Below, piece by piece: positions 7,364 to 16,273 of a stretch of 64,000 nucleotides of DNA; position 1 is the first letter of the stretch; each line of letters opens with the position of its first letter. The notes beneath the pieces were generated by a model that saw nothing but the letters and a program-made list of their open reading frames with translations, was not told the origin of the DNA and did not search any database. The position numbers were made by a program, and so were the translations under genes. The stretch comes from Microbispora hainanensis (lineage in GTDB: Bacteria > Actinomycetota > Actinomycetes > Streptosporangiales > Streptosporangiaceae): contig NZ_VIRM01000038.1 in assembly GCF_006874475.1 (NCBI RefSeq), positions 21,277-85,276 of the forward strand, given 5' to 3'.

Positions 7364-8559
7364 CGGCCCACGTGCTCCGCCACGAAGGACGCCAGTTCGC
7401 CCGGTGTCATCGCGCCGACGTGGGCTCCGGCGTCGGCGAGGCGCTGCGCCAGCTCCCGGTCGTAGGCGGGATCGGCCTGCTCGTCGAGCGCGGCCAGGCC
7501 CAGCACCTTGCTGCCCTGCGCCACCAGGTCGCGGACGACCCGCACCAACCGGCGCGGATCGCCGCCCTCGAAGAAGTCGGTGATCAGCACGACGATCGCG
7601 CGGCGCGGCTGGTCCACCAGGCTCGCGCCGTACGCCGCCGCGCGGGCGATGTCGGTGCCGCCGCCGAGCTGCACCTTCATAAGCAGCTCCACCGGATCGT
7701 CGACATCGGCGGTCAGGTCCACCACTTCGGTGTCGAAGGCGACCAGGTGGGTGCGCACACCGGGCAACCCCCACAGGCAGGCCGCGGTGACCGCCGCGTG
7801 GATCACCGAGCCGGCCATCGAGCCGGACTGGTCGACGAGCAGGATCACCTGCCACTGCTCCAGGTGGCGGCGGGTGCGGGAGAAGAAGTACGGAGTCTCG
7901 ATCACCACCTTGCCGGTCCCGGGCTGATAGCGGCCGAGGTTGGCGCGCAGCGTCCTGACCATGTCGAAGTTGCGGGCCAGCCGCATCCGGCCGGGCCTGC
8001 GCACCTTGGCGCCGGAGAACGCGCTGCGAACCTCGGTGGCGAGCTTGTCCATGAGCTGCCTGACCACCTGCTCCACGATCCGCCTGGCCAGCCGCAGCAC
8101 CTGCGGGTTCATCAGGTGCTTGGTCCGTAGCACCGCCTTGAGCAGCACGGGGTTGGGCTCGATGCGCGCCAGCACGGCCGGGTCGGTCACCACGTCATGG
8201 ATCTCGTAACGCTCGACCGCGTCGCGGTGCAGGCGTTCGACGGTCTCCTTGGGAAACAGCCGCGCGATGTCGTCGAGCCAGTCGAAGGTGGTCAGCGTCG
8301 ATTCGCCTGTCCCGCCCTGCCGCGTGCCCTGCTGCACACCCTGCCGTACGCCGCGCCGGCGCAGCTCCTCGTCGCGGCCGTAGAGCCAGTCCATGGCCGC
8401 GTCACGGGCGGCGGCCTGCGCGCCGAGCGGCTGCTCGGCGAGACAGGCGCTGCCCGCCTCGCCGAGCAGCAGGCGCCACCGTTCGAGCGCGGGGTCGAGC
8501 GTGTGATCGGTCATGGTGTGATCGGTCATGGTGTGATCGGTCATGGTGTGATCGGTCAT
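7360..8559 (-). CDS. VWA domain protein (YehP-like) with complete MIDAS
   Basis: A 399-residue protein with a von Willebrand A domain at about 236-399. Its metal-ion-dependent adhesion site is intact: DQSGSM (243-248), LGGGTD and LITDFFEGG. The N-terminal half is helical and charged, as in VWA partners of MoxR ATPases, where the ATPase is thought to remodel VWA-bound targets. The start falls inside a 15-bp tandem repeat that supplies four in-frame ATGs (8559, 8544, 8529, 8514). The outermost one gives the 4-nt ATGA overlap seen elsewhere in this operon and has GGGAGGGA upstream, so it is preferred. It produces MTDHT four times in a row. Confidence 0.9.
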   Translation of the reverse strand: MTDHTMTDHTMTDHTMTDHTLDPALERWRLLLGEAGSACLAEQPLGAQAAARDAAMDWLYGRDEELRRRGVRQGVQQGTRQGGTGESTLTTFDWLDDIARLFPKETVERLHRDAVERYEIHDVVTDPAVLARIEPNPVLLKAVLRTKHLMNPQVLRLARRIVEQVVRQLMDKLATEVRSAFSGAKVRRPGRMRLARNFDMVRTLRANLGRYQPGTGKVVIETPYFFSRTRRHLEQWQVILLVDQSGSMAGSVIHAAVTAACLWGLPGVRTHLVAFDTEVVDLTADVDDPVELLMKVQLGGGTDIARAAAYGASLVDQPRRAIVVLITDFFEGGDPRRLVRVVRDLVAQGSKVLGLAALDEQADPAYDRELAQRLADAGAHVGAMTPGELASFVAEHVGR

Positions 8560-8574
8560 GGTGTGATCAGTCCC
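8501..8574 (-). repeat. 15-bp tandem repeat carrying the VWA start codon
   Basis: Three perfect and two partial copies of GGTGTGATCGGTCAT (plus strand) span the junction of the DUF5682 and VWA genes. On the minus strand each unit reads ATGACCGATCACACC, so every copy contains an in-frame start codon. Confidence 0.85.
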
Positions 8575-10799
8575 TCCCGGCGCAGCGCCGCCTCGACCCG
8601 TTCGTCCAGTGCCCGGCCGGCGGCCACCAGCTCGGGCGCCGCGTCCAGCCGCATCAGGTCCCATGCGGACGCGCTCCCGGCGCGCCGCTCGACCAGACGG
8701 GTGGCGATGAGGTGCCGTTCGCGAGGCGGGAAGAAGCCGAACGCCTGGCGCAGGGCGGGCAGGGCCACCAGGAAGTCGTGATCGGTCATCTCTCCGACCA
8801 GCTCGTCGAGCAGCTCCAGCATGCCGCCGGTGTGCAGCACCTCCTCGCGCGCGAGCGCGAACAGCCCGGCCAGCCAGTCGCCTGCCGACGCGGGGACGAA
8901 CGCGCCGCGCACCGCCCGGGCCGGGTCGGCGGCGGCAGTGCCCCGCAGTGACCAGCCCAGGCCCAGCGACGCTCCCCGCAGGTCGGGTGGCGCGTCCTGG
9001 CGGACGGCGACCCTGTCGGCGACGCCCAGCGCCGCCTGCGTGTCCAGTCCGAGCGACGGGCCGGCGTGCCGGAGCGCGTCGCGTACGGCGACCAGGGCGC
9101 CGATGCGCTGGAGGTCGGCCGGTGCCGGGCCGCCGCGCACGCCTTCGGCCAGCCACAACGCCCGGCGGGTGGCGGTCGCGACGACCGTGCCCAGGGTGGT
9201 GCTGCCGCCGGTGCGGAACAGGTCGTCGTGGCGCCACATGGCCAGGGCGACGGTGAGGGTGCGGCCCAGCGATCCCAGGTCGGACGCCGCGCCGACGGCC
9301 CGCGCGAGGTCGTCCAGCACCCGTCCGGTCAGTTCGCCGATGCCGCACAGCGCCGTGTCGAACAGGATGTCGGCGAGCTGGTCCAGGCCGGCGCCGGGGA
9401 TCCGTTCGGCGAGGGCTCCGGCCGCCGCCTCCTGCGGGTCGACGCCGTAGCCACCGGCGTCGATCAGCGCGGGCAGCCGGTCGTCGGAGTCGGTCAGCGT
9501 CCATCGTTCGGCGAGCTCGGCGCCGTCCGCCAGGCGGGGTCCCGAGGTGCGCACCACGCCGGGGATCCGCAGCACCCGCAGCCGGTGCAGAAACCGGCTG
9601 CGCTCGCGGCCGGCCTCCGTGCCGAGGTCGAGCCGTTCCTCACCCGGGCCGCCCAGCACGGGGAGAACCGCGTGGACCAGCGGTGGCAGCCGAGTCGCGT
9701 GATGCAGGCGGCCCACCTGGTCACCGCTGAGGGCCGCGATCATCTCCACGATCACGGGGTGGGTGCCGGCCCGCAGCGTGCCGCGGGTCGCCCAGGGCAG
9801 CGGGACCTCGATCGCCTCGCCGACCAGTGCGCTCGCCAGGCCGTCCAGCACATCGACCCGGGCCGGAAGCGGATGACCGCGCAGCAACGCGAGACCGTCG
9901 GCGGTGGCCCGGGCGGCGATCAGGTCCGCGGTGGAGACCGGCCGGCGCCGTTCCCGCAGCCGGGCCGTCACCGCCTCGGTGAGCCTGCGGGCGGCGTCGG
10001 CGGGGCCGGACTCCCACACGTGCTGGTAGTAGCCGGGCGACGGCATGCCCGACTGGTAGCCGTCGAAGGCGTCCAGCCGCCGGAACGAGTAGGGCACCAG
10101 ATAACTGGCGGCGACCGCGTCCGCGGGCGGCCGCGGCACCTCCGGCAGGCTCCGGTCGCCCTGCTCGGCCAGCCGCATCAGAGCGGGGCGGTGGAAGCCG
10201 CCGGTGACCACGACAACCGGCCTGTCGCCCGCGTCGGCGGCCGCGGCCCGGATCCACTGCGCCATGTACGCCTCGCGGGCCATGTCGTCGGAGCCGGCCC
10301 GCGTGTCGCCGCGCACCAGGTCGAAGTAGGCGGCCAGCCGTTCGGCCAGCCCGTCGGCCGGTTCGATCTCGAACAGGTGGTCCCACAAGGCGTCCACGTT
10401 GTCCACCGAGAAGGCGCGGCACAGCCGCCCGGTCACCTCGCCGTAGCGGGCCTCCGCGTCGGCGTACCGGTTGCGCACCTCGGCCAGCGCCGGATGCCAG
10501 GCGGGCAGGTCGATGAAGCGCAGCTCGGCGCCGACCTCACGGCCGGTGGTCAGCGCCGTCCACTCCGGGGAGTAGTCGCACAGCGGCGTCCACGAGCCGT
10601 GCCGCCGCTGCGGATCCCGATAGCCGGTGTAGACCGCGATCGGCAGCTCATGGCCCAGGAAGAGCTCGTCCATCCTGTGGTTCATGTCCGCCGGGCCCTC
10701 CACCAGCACGTACGCGGGCCGTACGGACCGGATGGTGTCGGCGACCAGCCGGGCGCAGGCGGGGCTGTGGTGCCGCACGCCGAGGAACGTGACCGCCAT
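8556..10799 (-). CDS. DUF5682 family protein (YehM-like)
   Basis: A 747-residue protein recognised as DUF5682. The N-terminus VTFLGVRHHSPACARLV followed by YVLVEGPADMNHRMDEL is diagnostic. The His-His pair and the Glu of EGP recall the metal-binding arrangement of TraB/ChaN/EreA-like folds, though that link is my inference. Further conserved stretches are WTPLCDYSPEW, ELRFIDLPAWHP and VVVVTGGFHRPAL. The gene sits between the MoxR ATPase (2-nt gap upstream) and the VWA gene (4-nt overlap), so it belongs to the same transcription unit. Function is not established for the family; a role as partner or substrate of the ATPase-VWA pair is the simplest reading. Confidence 0.87.
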   Translation of the reverse strand: MAVTFLGVRHHSPACARLVADTIRSVRPAYVLVEGPADMNHRMDELFLGHELPIAVYTGYRDPQRRHGSWTPLCDYSPEWTALTTGREVGAELRFIDLPAWHPALAEVRNRYADAEARYGEVTGRLCRAFSVDNVDALWDHLFEIEPADGLAERLAAYFDLVRGDTRAGSDDMAREAYMAQWIRAAAADAGDRPVVVVTGGFHRPALMRLAEQGDRSLPEVPRPPADAVAASYLVPYSFRRLDAFDGYQSGMPSPGYYQHVWESGPADAARRLTEAVTARLRERRRPVSTADLIAARATADGLALLRGHPLPARVDVLDGLASALVGEAIEVPLPWATRGTLRAGTHPVIVEMIAALSGDQVGRLHHATRLPPLVHAVLPVLGGPGEERLDLGTEAGRERSRFLHRLRVLRIPGVVRTSGPRLADGAELAERWTLTDSDDRLPALIDAGGYGVDPQEAAAGALAERIPGAGLDQLADILFDTALCGIGELTGRVLDDLARAVGAASDLGSLGRTLTVALAMWRHDDLFRTGGSTTLGTVVATATRRALWLAEGVRGGPAPADLQRIGALVAVRDALRHAGPSLGLDTQAALGVADRVAVRQDAPPDLRGASLGLGWSLRGTAAADPARAVRGAFVPASAGDWLAGLFALAREEVLHTGGMLELLDELVGEMTDHDFLVALPALRQAFGFFPPRERHLIATRLVERRAGSASAWDLMRLDAAPELVAAGRALDERVEAALRREGLITP

Positions 10800-10801
10800 G
10801 G

Positions 10802-11878
10802 TCAGCCCGGCAGCAGGTGACGGGCCTCATGCACGGCCTTCCACTGGTCTCCCGGCCGCTTCTGCTCCAGATATCTGCGGAGTTTCGCCAGGTCTTCCGG
10901 ATTGTCCTTGGCCGCCGTGCCGGCGAGGCAGGAGACGAGGTCGGCGGCATCACCGGGCTCGCCGCGCAGGAACCACCCGCGCAGCCCGACGGCATGCGCG
11001 ACCGAGACGGCCTCGGCGGTGCTCATCACCCCCGACAGCCGGTCGGTGGCGTCACCCCGCGCCGTCTGCCCCTCGCGCAGCTCCCGGAACGTGGTGACCA
11101 GGACCTCCAGCACGTCGCGCCGTGGCGGCGCGCCGACGCCCGACCGCTGCAGGAGAGCCCTGGCCTCCGCCTCCACCAGCATCAGCTCGGTGTCGAAATC
11201 GGCGATGGGGAAGACCGTCTCGAAGTTGAACCGGCGCTTGAGCGCGGCGCTCATCTCGTTGACGCCGCGGTCGCGGGTGTTGGCGGTGGCGATGACGGTG
11301 AACCCCTCCCGGGCGAACACCATCGCCTCCGGGCCGGTCAGCTCCGGTATGGCGAGCACCCGGTCGGACAGCGGCGACAACAGGCAGTCCTGCACCTCCA
11401 GCGGGCACCGGGTGATCTCCTCGAAGCGCACCACCTTGCCCTCGGCCATGCCGCGCAGCAGCGGAGCGGCCACCAGCGACCGGGTGGACGGGCCCTCGGC
11501 GACCAGCAGCGCGTAGTTCCACGAATACTTGATCTGGTCTTCCGTGGTGGCCGCCCCGCCCTGGATGGTGAGCGTCGACGTGCCGCTCACCGCCGCGGCG
11601 AGCAGCTCCGACAGCAGCGACTTGGCCGTGCCCGGCTCACCCACCAGCATCAGCCCGCGGTTGGTCGCGAGCGTCACCAGGGACCGGTCGATCAGCGAGG
11701 GGTCGCCCACGAACTTGCGGCTGATGCCGAGCTTCTCGTCGCCGAGGACGAAGCGCCGGGCGGCCCGCAGGCTCAGCGCCCAGCCGGGCGGCCGGGCGTC
11801 GGTGTCGGCGTCCCGCAGCCGGGCCAGCTCGTCGGCGTAGCGGATCTCGGCCGGGGGCCGCTGGACGTGCTCGTTCAT
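10802..11878 (-). CDS. MoxR-type AAA+ ATPase (YehL-like)
   Basis: A 358-residue AAA+ ATPase of the MoxR branch. It has Walker A GEPGTAKS (80-87), Walker B VVRFEE (149-154), a sensor-1-like IATANTRDRG and an arginine-finger region ALKRRFNFE. MoxR ATPases usually work as hexamers with a VWA protein encoded nearby to remodel or activate other proteins, and a VWA gene with a full MIDAS lies two genes downstream. The ATG overlaps the stop of the WGR-DUF4132 gene by 4 nt and there is only a 2-nt gap to DUF5682. Cytoplasmic. The ATPase motifs are clear; the client protein is unknown. Confidence 0.93.
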   Translation of the reverse strand: MNEHVQRPPAEIRYADELARLRDADTDARPPGWALSLRAARRFVLGDEKLGISRKFVGDPSLIDRSLVTLATNRGLMLVGEPGTAKSLLSELLAAAVSGTSTLTIQGGAATTEDQIKYSWNYALLVAEGPSTRSLVAAPLLRGMAEGKVVRFEEITRCPLEVQDCLLSPLSDRVLAIPELTGPEAMVFAREGFTVIATANTRDRGVNEMSAALKRRFNFETVFPIADFDTELMLVEAEARALLQRSGVGAPPRRDVLEVLVTTFRELREGQTARGDATDRLSGVMSTAEAVSVAHAVGLRGWFLRGEPGDAADLVSCLAGTAAKDNPEDLAKLRRYLEQKRPGDQWKAVHEARHLLPG

Positions 11879-14800
11879 CGGGTGATCTCCCGGAGGTCGC
11901 GCAGGATCTCGGAGACGGTGACCGGATCGAGGCCGTCGAGGGCGATCCCCTCCAGGGTCTGCTCGTCGGCGAAGTCGAGATAGCCGATCGCGATGCCCGG
12001 GCTGATCCCGATCGTGATGACCTGGCCGCCCGGCACGTCTCGCTCGATCCAGAACTGGAGGCCGGCGTCCTGCGGGTCACCCCGCCGCCAGCCGCGCCGT
12101 TCCAGGCCGATCACCTTCACGGTGGGGATCTTGGCCGAGCAGATCTCGGCCAGCAGCGTCTCGTCTGGGCCGTACGTCTCCCGGCCCAGCTGCGGGAACG
12201 GCTGCAGGATCTCGTAGTCGGCGAACACCTCCGCCCAGGCGGCCAGGTCCTCGCCCAGCTCCAGCGGGTGCGCCACCCCGACGACGGCGTCGCCGGGCAA
12301 GATCAGCGTCTCGTCCTCGACGTCGGCGAAACTGCGGTCCTCGGCCACGCGCAGGGCGCCCGTGAGCCGGCCCGAGGGGTCGTAGAGCCCCCACACCAGC
12401 CGCCGCACGATGTGCCAGAGCAGCGGGTGGCCGACGAGCAGCCGTGTGAAGTCTTCACCGCTCCAGCGGCGCCGGTTCACCATGGCCTGCTCCAGCCTGT
12501 GGATGGTGTCCGCGGCCACGGCGCGCACGTCCTTCTTCAGCCCGGCGAACCGCTGGTAGGCGGCGGGCGCGAGCTCCGGGTCGTCGTTCACGCCAGGCTT
12601 GGGCAGGTTCTTGAGCCGCTTTCCCGCGGCGTCGGCCACGTAGGGCTTGAGCTGCTCGTCGAAGCCGACGACGAACCGCCTGCGGCCGTAGTCGAGGGTC
12701 AGGCTGCCGTCGGCGGACAGCCCGAAGTCCGGCACCAGGCGGTCGGCCAGTTCCTGCGGCGTCAGGCCGAGCTCAGCGGCGACCTCGTCCATCTTCTGCC
12801 TCGCCCGGTTCCTGAGCCCGCTGAACTTGACCTTCTCGGCGATGCCGTGCAGGTGCATCAACGCGACCTCGGAGCCGATGCCGGCCAGCAGGTCCAGGCC
12901 CGCGACCGCACGGGCGTGCCCGCCCTCGCCGGGCCAGGCCCTGATCAACGGCGTCAGCCGCCGGACGGTCTCGTCGTCGCCGAGCAGGCCCAGCGCGTCC
13001 ATGACCCAGCTCTCCTTGGACGGATAGCCGGCCGCCTGCCAGCGCTGGAACAGCGACCAGACGAAGTCCGCGAGGCTGCGGGCGTCGCATGCCTCCTTGA
13101 CCTGGGTGAGACCGGCGTACGGTTCGCCGGGCCGGGAGATCGCCAGCATCGTCATCACATGGCGGACCGCCTCGGGCGGCAGCGCGCCCGCGTCGCCCCG
13201 CAGGTGGATGGGGGTCAGGATCGCGGCGTCCGCCCACTCGGGCAGCACGGGCATCTTGGCGGGCAGCACGTCGAGCGGGTCGGCCGCGAGCAGGTCGGCG
13301 ACCGCGGCCTCGGCGGCGGGGCCGTAACCCGCGGCGGCCCGCGCGACGGCGTCGCGGGCGCCGCCCGCGGCCAGCACCGTCAGCGCCTGCTCGGCCTGCC
13401 GCCGGGCCACCCCGGGCTTGCCCAGCGCCGGGGGGATCAGCGCACTCGCGGCCGCCTCGGGGTGACGGGCCAGCCACGCCAGCGCGGTGGCCCGCACCGA
13501 CTTCAGCCGCGCCAGCCACTCGGCCATCAGCACGGCGATCTCCGGGCCGGTGAACGGAAGCAGCGCCGGAGCGACCGTCGCGGGGCCGCGCCGGGCGCTG
13601 TCCAGCACCGCGGGCAGCGCTGCCAGCTCGAACCTGGCGACCACCCTCGGCATCCACTCGGAGGCCCCGTAAAGGTCGTCCGGGCGCCACTTTTCGATCA
13701 GCGGTGCGGCCAGCTCGTCGGGCCCGGCGACGAACAGGGCGATCTCGTCGTGCCACACGGCACCCCGGCCGTCGGCGATCCGGCCGGCGACCGCTTCCCA
13801 GCTCTCGCGCCAGGGCCGGTCCCAGGCTTCGTCACCCGGCCGGGCGGGCCGCCACGCGTCGCGCTCGCCCGGCCCCCACACCACGGCCGGCTCGTCGGTG
13901 CATACCAGGCCGGCCACGACGACCGGCTTGCGGGCCGTACGCGGACGGGTCCAGGGCGGGGTGACCAGCACCTCGGGCAGGGCCCCGGCCGGAGCGGTGG
14001 CGGCCGTCGCGGCGGTCGCGATCGCGTCGATCCGCCGGGCGGCGGCGTCGCCGACGGCCGCCCTCACCTCGGTCACCAGGCCGGGATGGGACAGCACGTG
14101 GGCGCGCAGCAGCAGGTCTGCGGCCTTGCCGTCGTGGGCGGCCAGCATCCGCATCGCCCGGCGCGGGAAGCGGGCGGCCGCGCGCAGGAGGGCCGGCTGG
14201 GTGTGCTTGTGATCGATCCGGTCGAGGAGCGCCTGCATCGCCGCGTCGGCCGGCAGTTCGGCGAGCACGCCCAGCAGCCGCCGCTGACTGTCCGCGTGGT
14301 CGACCTCGTCGAACCATCCGGCCAGCACCGGCACGGCCGCGTTCCCCAGGCCGTCGACGAGCGTGGCGAGCAGGGCGAGGGAGTCCGCGATCCAGTACGC
14401 CTGCGCGTGGGTCGCGATGAGCGTCGCGAGCTCCGGCGTGCTGATCGCGGTGATCAGGATGAAGGCGAGCCCTCGATTGAGGCGGCTCATCTCCGCGCAG
14501 TCGGCCGCGACCCAGTCGGCCTCGGTCGGCACCAGGTAGGAGGCCGCCACTCGGTGGTGCAGCCCTCCCTCACGGCTCTGCGCCAGCGCCGCGACGACCT
14601 CGGCATACTCGGCGTCCGACGCGGTGGTGAGGACGGCGCGGACCCGCGTGGCGGGCTTCAGCCGATTCCAGTCGCGCCAGTGTGTGGGGGATTCGTGGTC
14701 GGCCAGCCGCCGGACCGGCCGCGTGTCCGAGAAGAAATAGGGATGCAGCGAGGCCAGTTCGGTCGCGGCCACTGCCGCGAAGGCCAGGCCGCGTTCGGCC

Positions 14801-15420
14801 AGCCATGCCTCGGCGAACAGAAGGAGCGACGGCTCCTCACTCGAAGGCCAGGACGCGGCCACGATCGCGGCGACCACCGCGGCGCCCAGCGGCGGGGCGT
14901 CGGGCTCCCCGGCCAGGTAGGCCGTGCCCGCGGAGGCGATCTCCGGATCGGAACACTTCGTCAGCACGTCAAGGAGCTGCTCGCGGTGCTGGTTCAGCAG
15001 CGCGGCGAGTTTTCCGGGCGCCCGCGCGTCGGGCTTCTTCACGGCCACCTTCACGCCGCCCCGCCGCGGATGAAGAACACGTAGCCACGCGGCCGGCATC
15101 GTCAGCCGGTCCTCGTCCGCGACGCTGCCGGTTCCCGCCGGGGAGGTGGCCGGAAGGGAGGTAGTCGGAGGGGAGGCCGCCGGCCGGGCGGTGACCGGCG
15201 CGGCGGCCGCGTCCTCCGTGTAGCCCTTGCGTAACTTCTCCGCCACCAGCTTGCCGGCCGCCGCCTCGGCGGCGGCAGCGGAGCCGAACGACTTCACCTG
15301 AGACTGACCGGCCGTGCCCATCCGCCCATAGCGGATGTTCAGCTCCGTGCCGTTCTGGCGCACTTCCCAGAACTTCGCCGAACCGCCGCCGACATAGGTC
15401 AGCATCCGCTCCGCGGTCAT
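11875..15420 (-). CDS. WGR-DUF4132 protein (YehI/MolR-like), first gene of operon
   Basis: A 1181-residue protein. Residues about 5-85 form a WGR domain (MLTYVGGGSAKFWEVRQNG, then LNIRYGRMGTAGQ and KSFGSAAAAEAAAGKLVAEK). WGR domains contact nucleic acid in PARP-type enzymes. The remaining roughly 1050 residues are DUF4132, rich in Ala/Leu helices resembling HEAT-like repeats, and end with a conserved domain (LILPGDAVVGVAHPLELGEDL). E. coli YehI, once called MolR, has the same architecture. The ATG at 15420 is chosen because GGAGGTG lies 6 nt upstream; the frame also extends to 15462. It leads the operon, overlapping the MoxR gene by 4 nt. Inference: a nucleic-acid-sensing or scaffold subunit. 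Confidence 0.9.
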   Translation of the reverse strand: MTAERMLTYVGGGSAKFWEVRQNGTELNIRYGRMGTAGQSQVKSFGSAAAAEAAAGKLVAEKLRKGYTEDAAAAPVTARPAASPPTTSLPATSPAGTGSVADEDRLTMPAAWLRVLHPRRGGVKVAVKKPDARAPGKLAALLNQHREQLLDVLTKCSDPEIASAGTAYLAGEPDAPPLGAAVVAAIVAASWPSSEEPSLLLFAEAWLAERGLAFAAVAATELASLHPYFFSDTRPVRRLADHESPTHWRDWNRLKPATRVRAVLTTASDAEYAEVVAALAQSREGGLHHRVAASYLVPTEADWVAADCAEMSRLNRGLAFILITAISTPELATLIATHAQAYWIADSLALLATLVDGLGNAAVPVLAGWFDEVDHADSQRRLLGVLAELPADAAMQALLDRIDHKHTQPALLRAAARFPRRAMRMLAAHDGKAADLLLRAHVLSHPGLVTEVRAAVGDAAARRIDAIATAATAATAPAGALPEVLVTPPWTRPRTARKPVVVAGLVCTDEPAVVWGPGERDAWRPARPGDEAWDRPWRESWEAVAGRIADGRGAVWHDEIALFVAGPDELAAPLIEKWRPDDLYGASEWMPRVVARFELAALPAVLDSARRGPATVAPALLPFTGPEIAVLMAEWLARLKSVRATALAWLARHPEAAASALIPPALGKPGVARRQAEQALTVLAAGGARDAVARAAAGYGPAAEAAVADLLAADPLDVLPAKMPVLPEWADAAILTPIHLRGDAGALPPEAVRHVMTMLAISRPGEPYAGLTQVKEACDARSLADFVWSLFQRWQAAGYPSKESWVMDALGLLGDDETVRRLTPLIRAWPGEGGHARAVAGLDLLAGIGSEVALMHLHGIAEKVKFSGLRNRARQKMDEVAAELGLTPQELADRLVPDFGLSADGSLTLDYGRRRFVVGFDEQLKPYVADAAGKRLKNLPKPGVNDDPELAPAAYQRFAGLKKDVRAVAADTIHRLEQAMVNRRRWSGEDFTRLLVGHPLLWHIVRRLVWGLYDPSGRLTGALRVAEDRSFADVEDETLILPGDAVVGVAHPLELGEDLAAWAEVFADYEILQPFPQLGRETYGPDETLLAEICSAKIPTVKVIGLERRGWRRGDPQDAGLQFWIERDVPGGQVITIGISPGIAIGYLDFADEQTLEGIALDGLDPVTVSEILRDLREITR

Positions 15421-15573
15421 GCCGACACCTCCACCGTGTGCTTGACGTAGCTCGTTGTTCAAGCGACACGACGGAGTGACCGCGCCATCTCGGATGCCTC
15501 ATCCTCGTGATCGCCAGCGGCGAGTATCGCGCGCCCGACCGACAATCCGGCAATCACGACGGTTGCGGCGGCC

Positions 15574-16263
15574 TTACCCGGTGGCGGTGTAGCGGTTGGC
15601 GAGGTTCCTGCACATGACGTCGGACGAGCCGATCCACAGGATCGTGAAGCGATAGCCCTTGCTTGTCCTGGTGACGGCGTCGGCGCAGAAGTCGGGACGG
15701 AAACCGTCATCTCTGAGAACGTCTCCCGTGGGGATGTCGAACGGCAGCCTTCTCAGCAGCCAGCAAACCCCGGTGTCGACCAGCGCGTCCAGGTCTCCGC
15801 GGACGACCGCGACCATGCCGATCGACCACGCGGCGCGGTCGTGGTGATACACCCCGAGCGCCAGGTGGTCGGTCTCATAGGCGCACTCCGCCGCGTCGTT
15901 GACCGCGTTCACCCTGCTGACGAAGCGCTCGAGCCCGCCGCGGAACTCCCTGAACTCCTCGGAGCGCCCTTCGGGGATGAAACCGAGGACGTCTTCGGCC
16001 AGGCCCGCGATGCTGATGCAGGGGTTCTGCACGATCACACTGACCCCGTCCGCCGGGGAAAAGCTCGGGAGCTGGGACCTCGTGATGGGCCCCGGAGCAG
16101 GGCAGACCGGGCCCTTCGGTTTCTCCGGCTCCTTCGGCTGCTTCGCCTTCTTCGGCTCCTGCACCTGCCCCTTCTCGGTCTCCGAGGCGTTCGAGCCTCC
16201 CCCGAACTCCTCGTCCAGGCACGACGTGGTGGAAAGGGAGACCGACAGGAGGACGGCGAGCAA
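15574..16263 (-). CDS. Putative lipoprotein at end of NRPS operon
   Basis: A 229-residue protein of unknown function. It opens with a hydrophobic segment ending LSTTSC, a weak lipobox with Thr at -3, followed by a Gly/Ser and Lys/Pro/Glu-rich linker (about 20-50). The globular part has six further cysteines and no recognised catalytic motif. Start is uncertain: TTG at 16263 is the only plausible codon before the signal, and the n-region lacks positive charge. It lies 10 nt after the dimethylformamidase-like stop, so it is probably co-transcribed with the NRPS arm and may be a surface partner or simply a passenger. Confidence 0.6.
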   Translation of the reverse strand: MLAVLLSVSLSTTSCLDEEFGGGSNASETEKGQVQEPKKAKQPKEPEKPKGPVCPAPGPITRSQLPSFSPADGVSVIVQNPCISIAGLAEDVLGFIPEGRSEEFREFRGGLERFVSRVNAVNDAAECAYETDHLALGVYHHDRAAWSIGMVAVVRGDLDALVDTGVCWLLRRLPFDIPTGDVLRDDGFRPDFCADAVTRTSKGYRFTILWIGSSDVMCRNLANRYTATG

Positions 16264-16273
16264 CCTGTAGGCG

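Noticed and set aside
12268..15084. Plus-strand 938-residue open frame opposite the WGR-DUF4132 gene
   Set aside because: Product is Arg/Gly/Gln-rich without motifs, and the minus strand has a clear ribosome-binding site, WGR domain and operon overlaps. It is a GC-driven shadow frame.
15459..15710. Minus-strand 83-residue open frame overlapping the lipoprotein 3' end
   Set aside because: Overlaps a better-supported gene in another frame, has no ribosome-binding site and has Thr/Ser/Pro-rich shadow composition.
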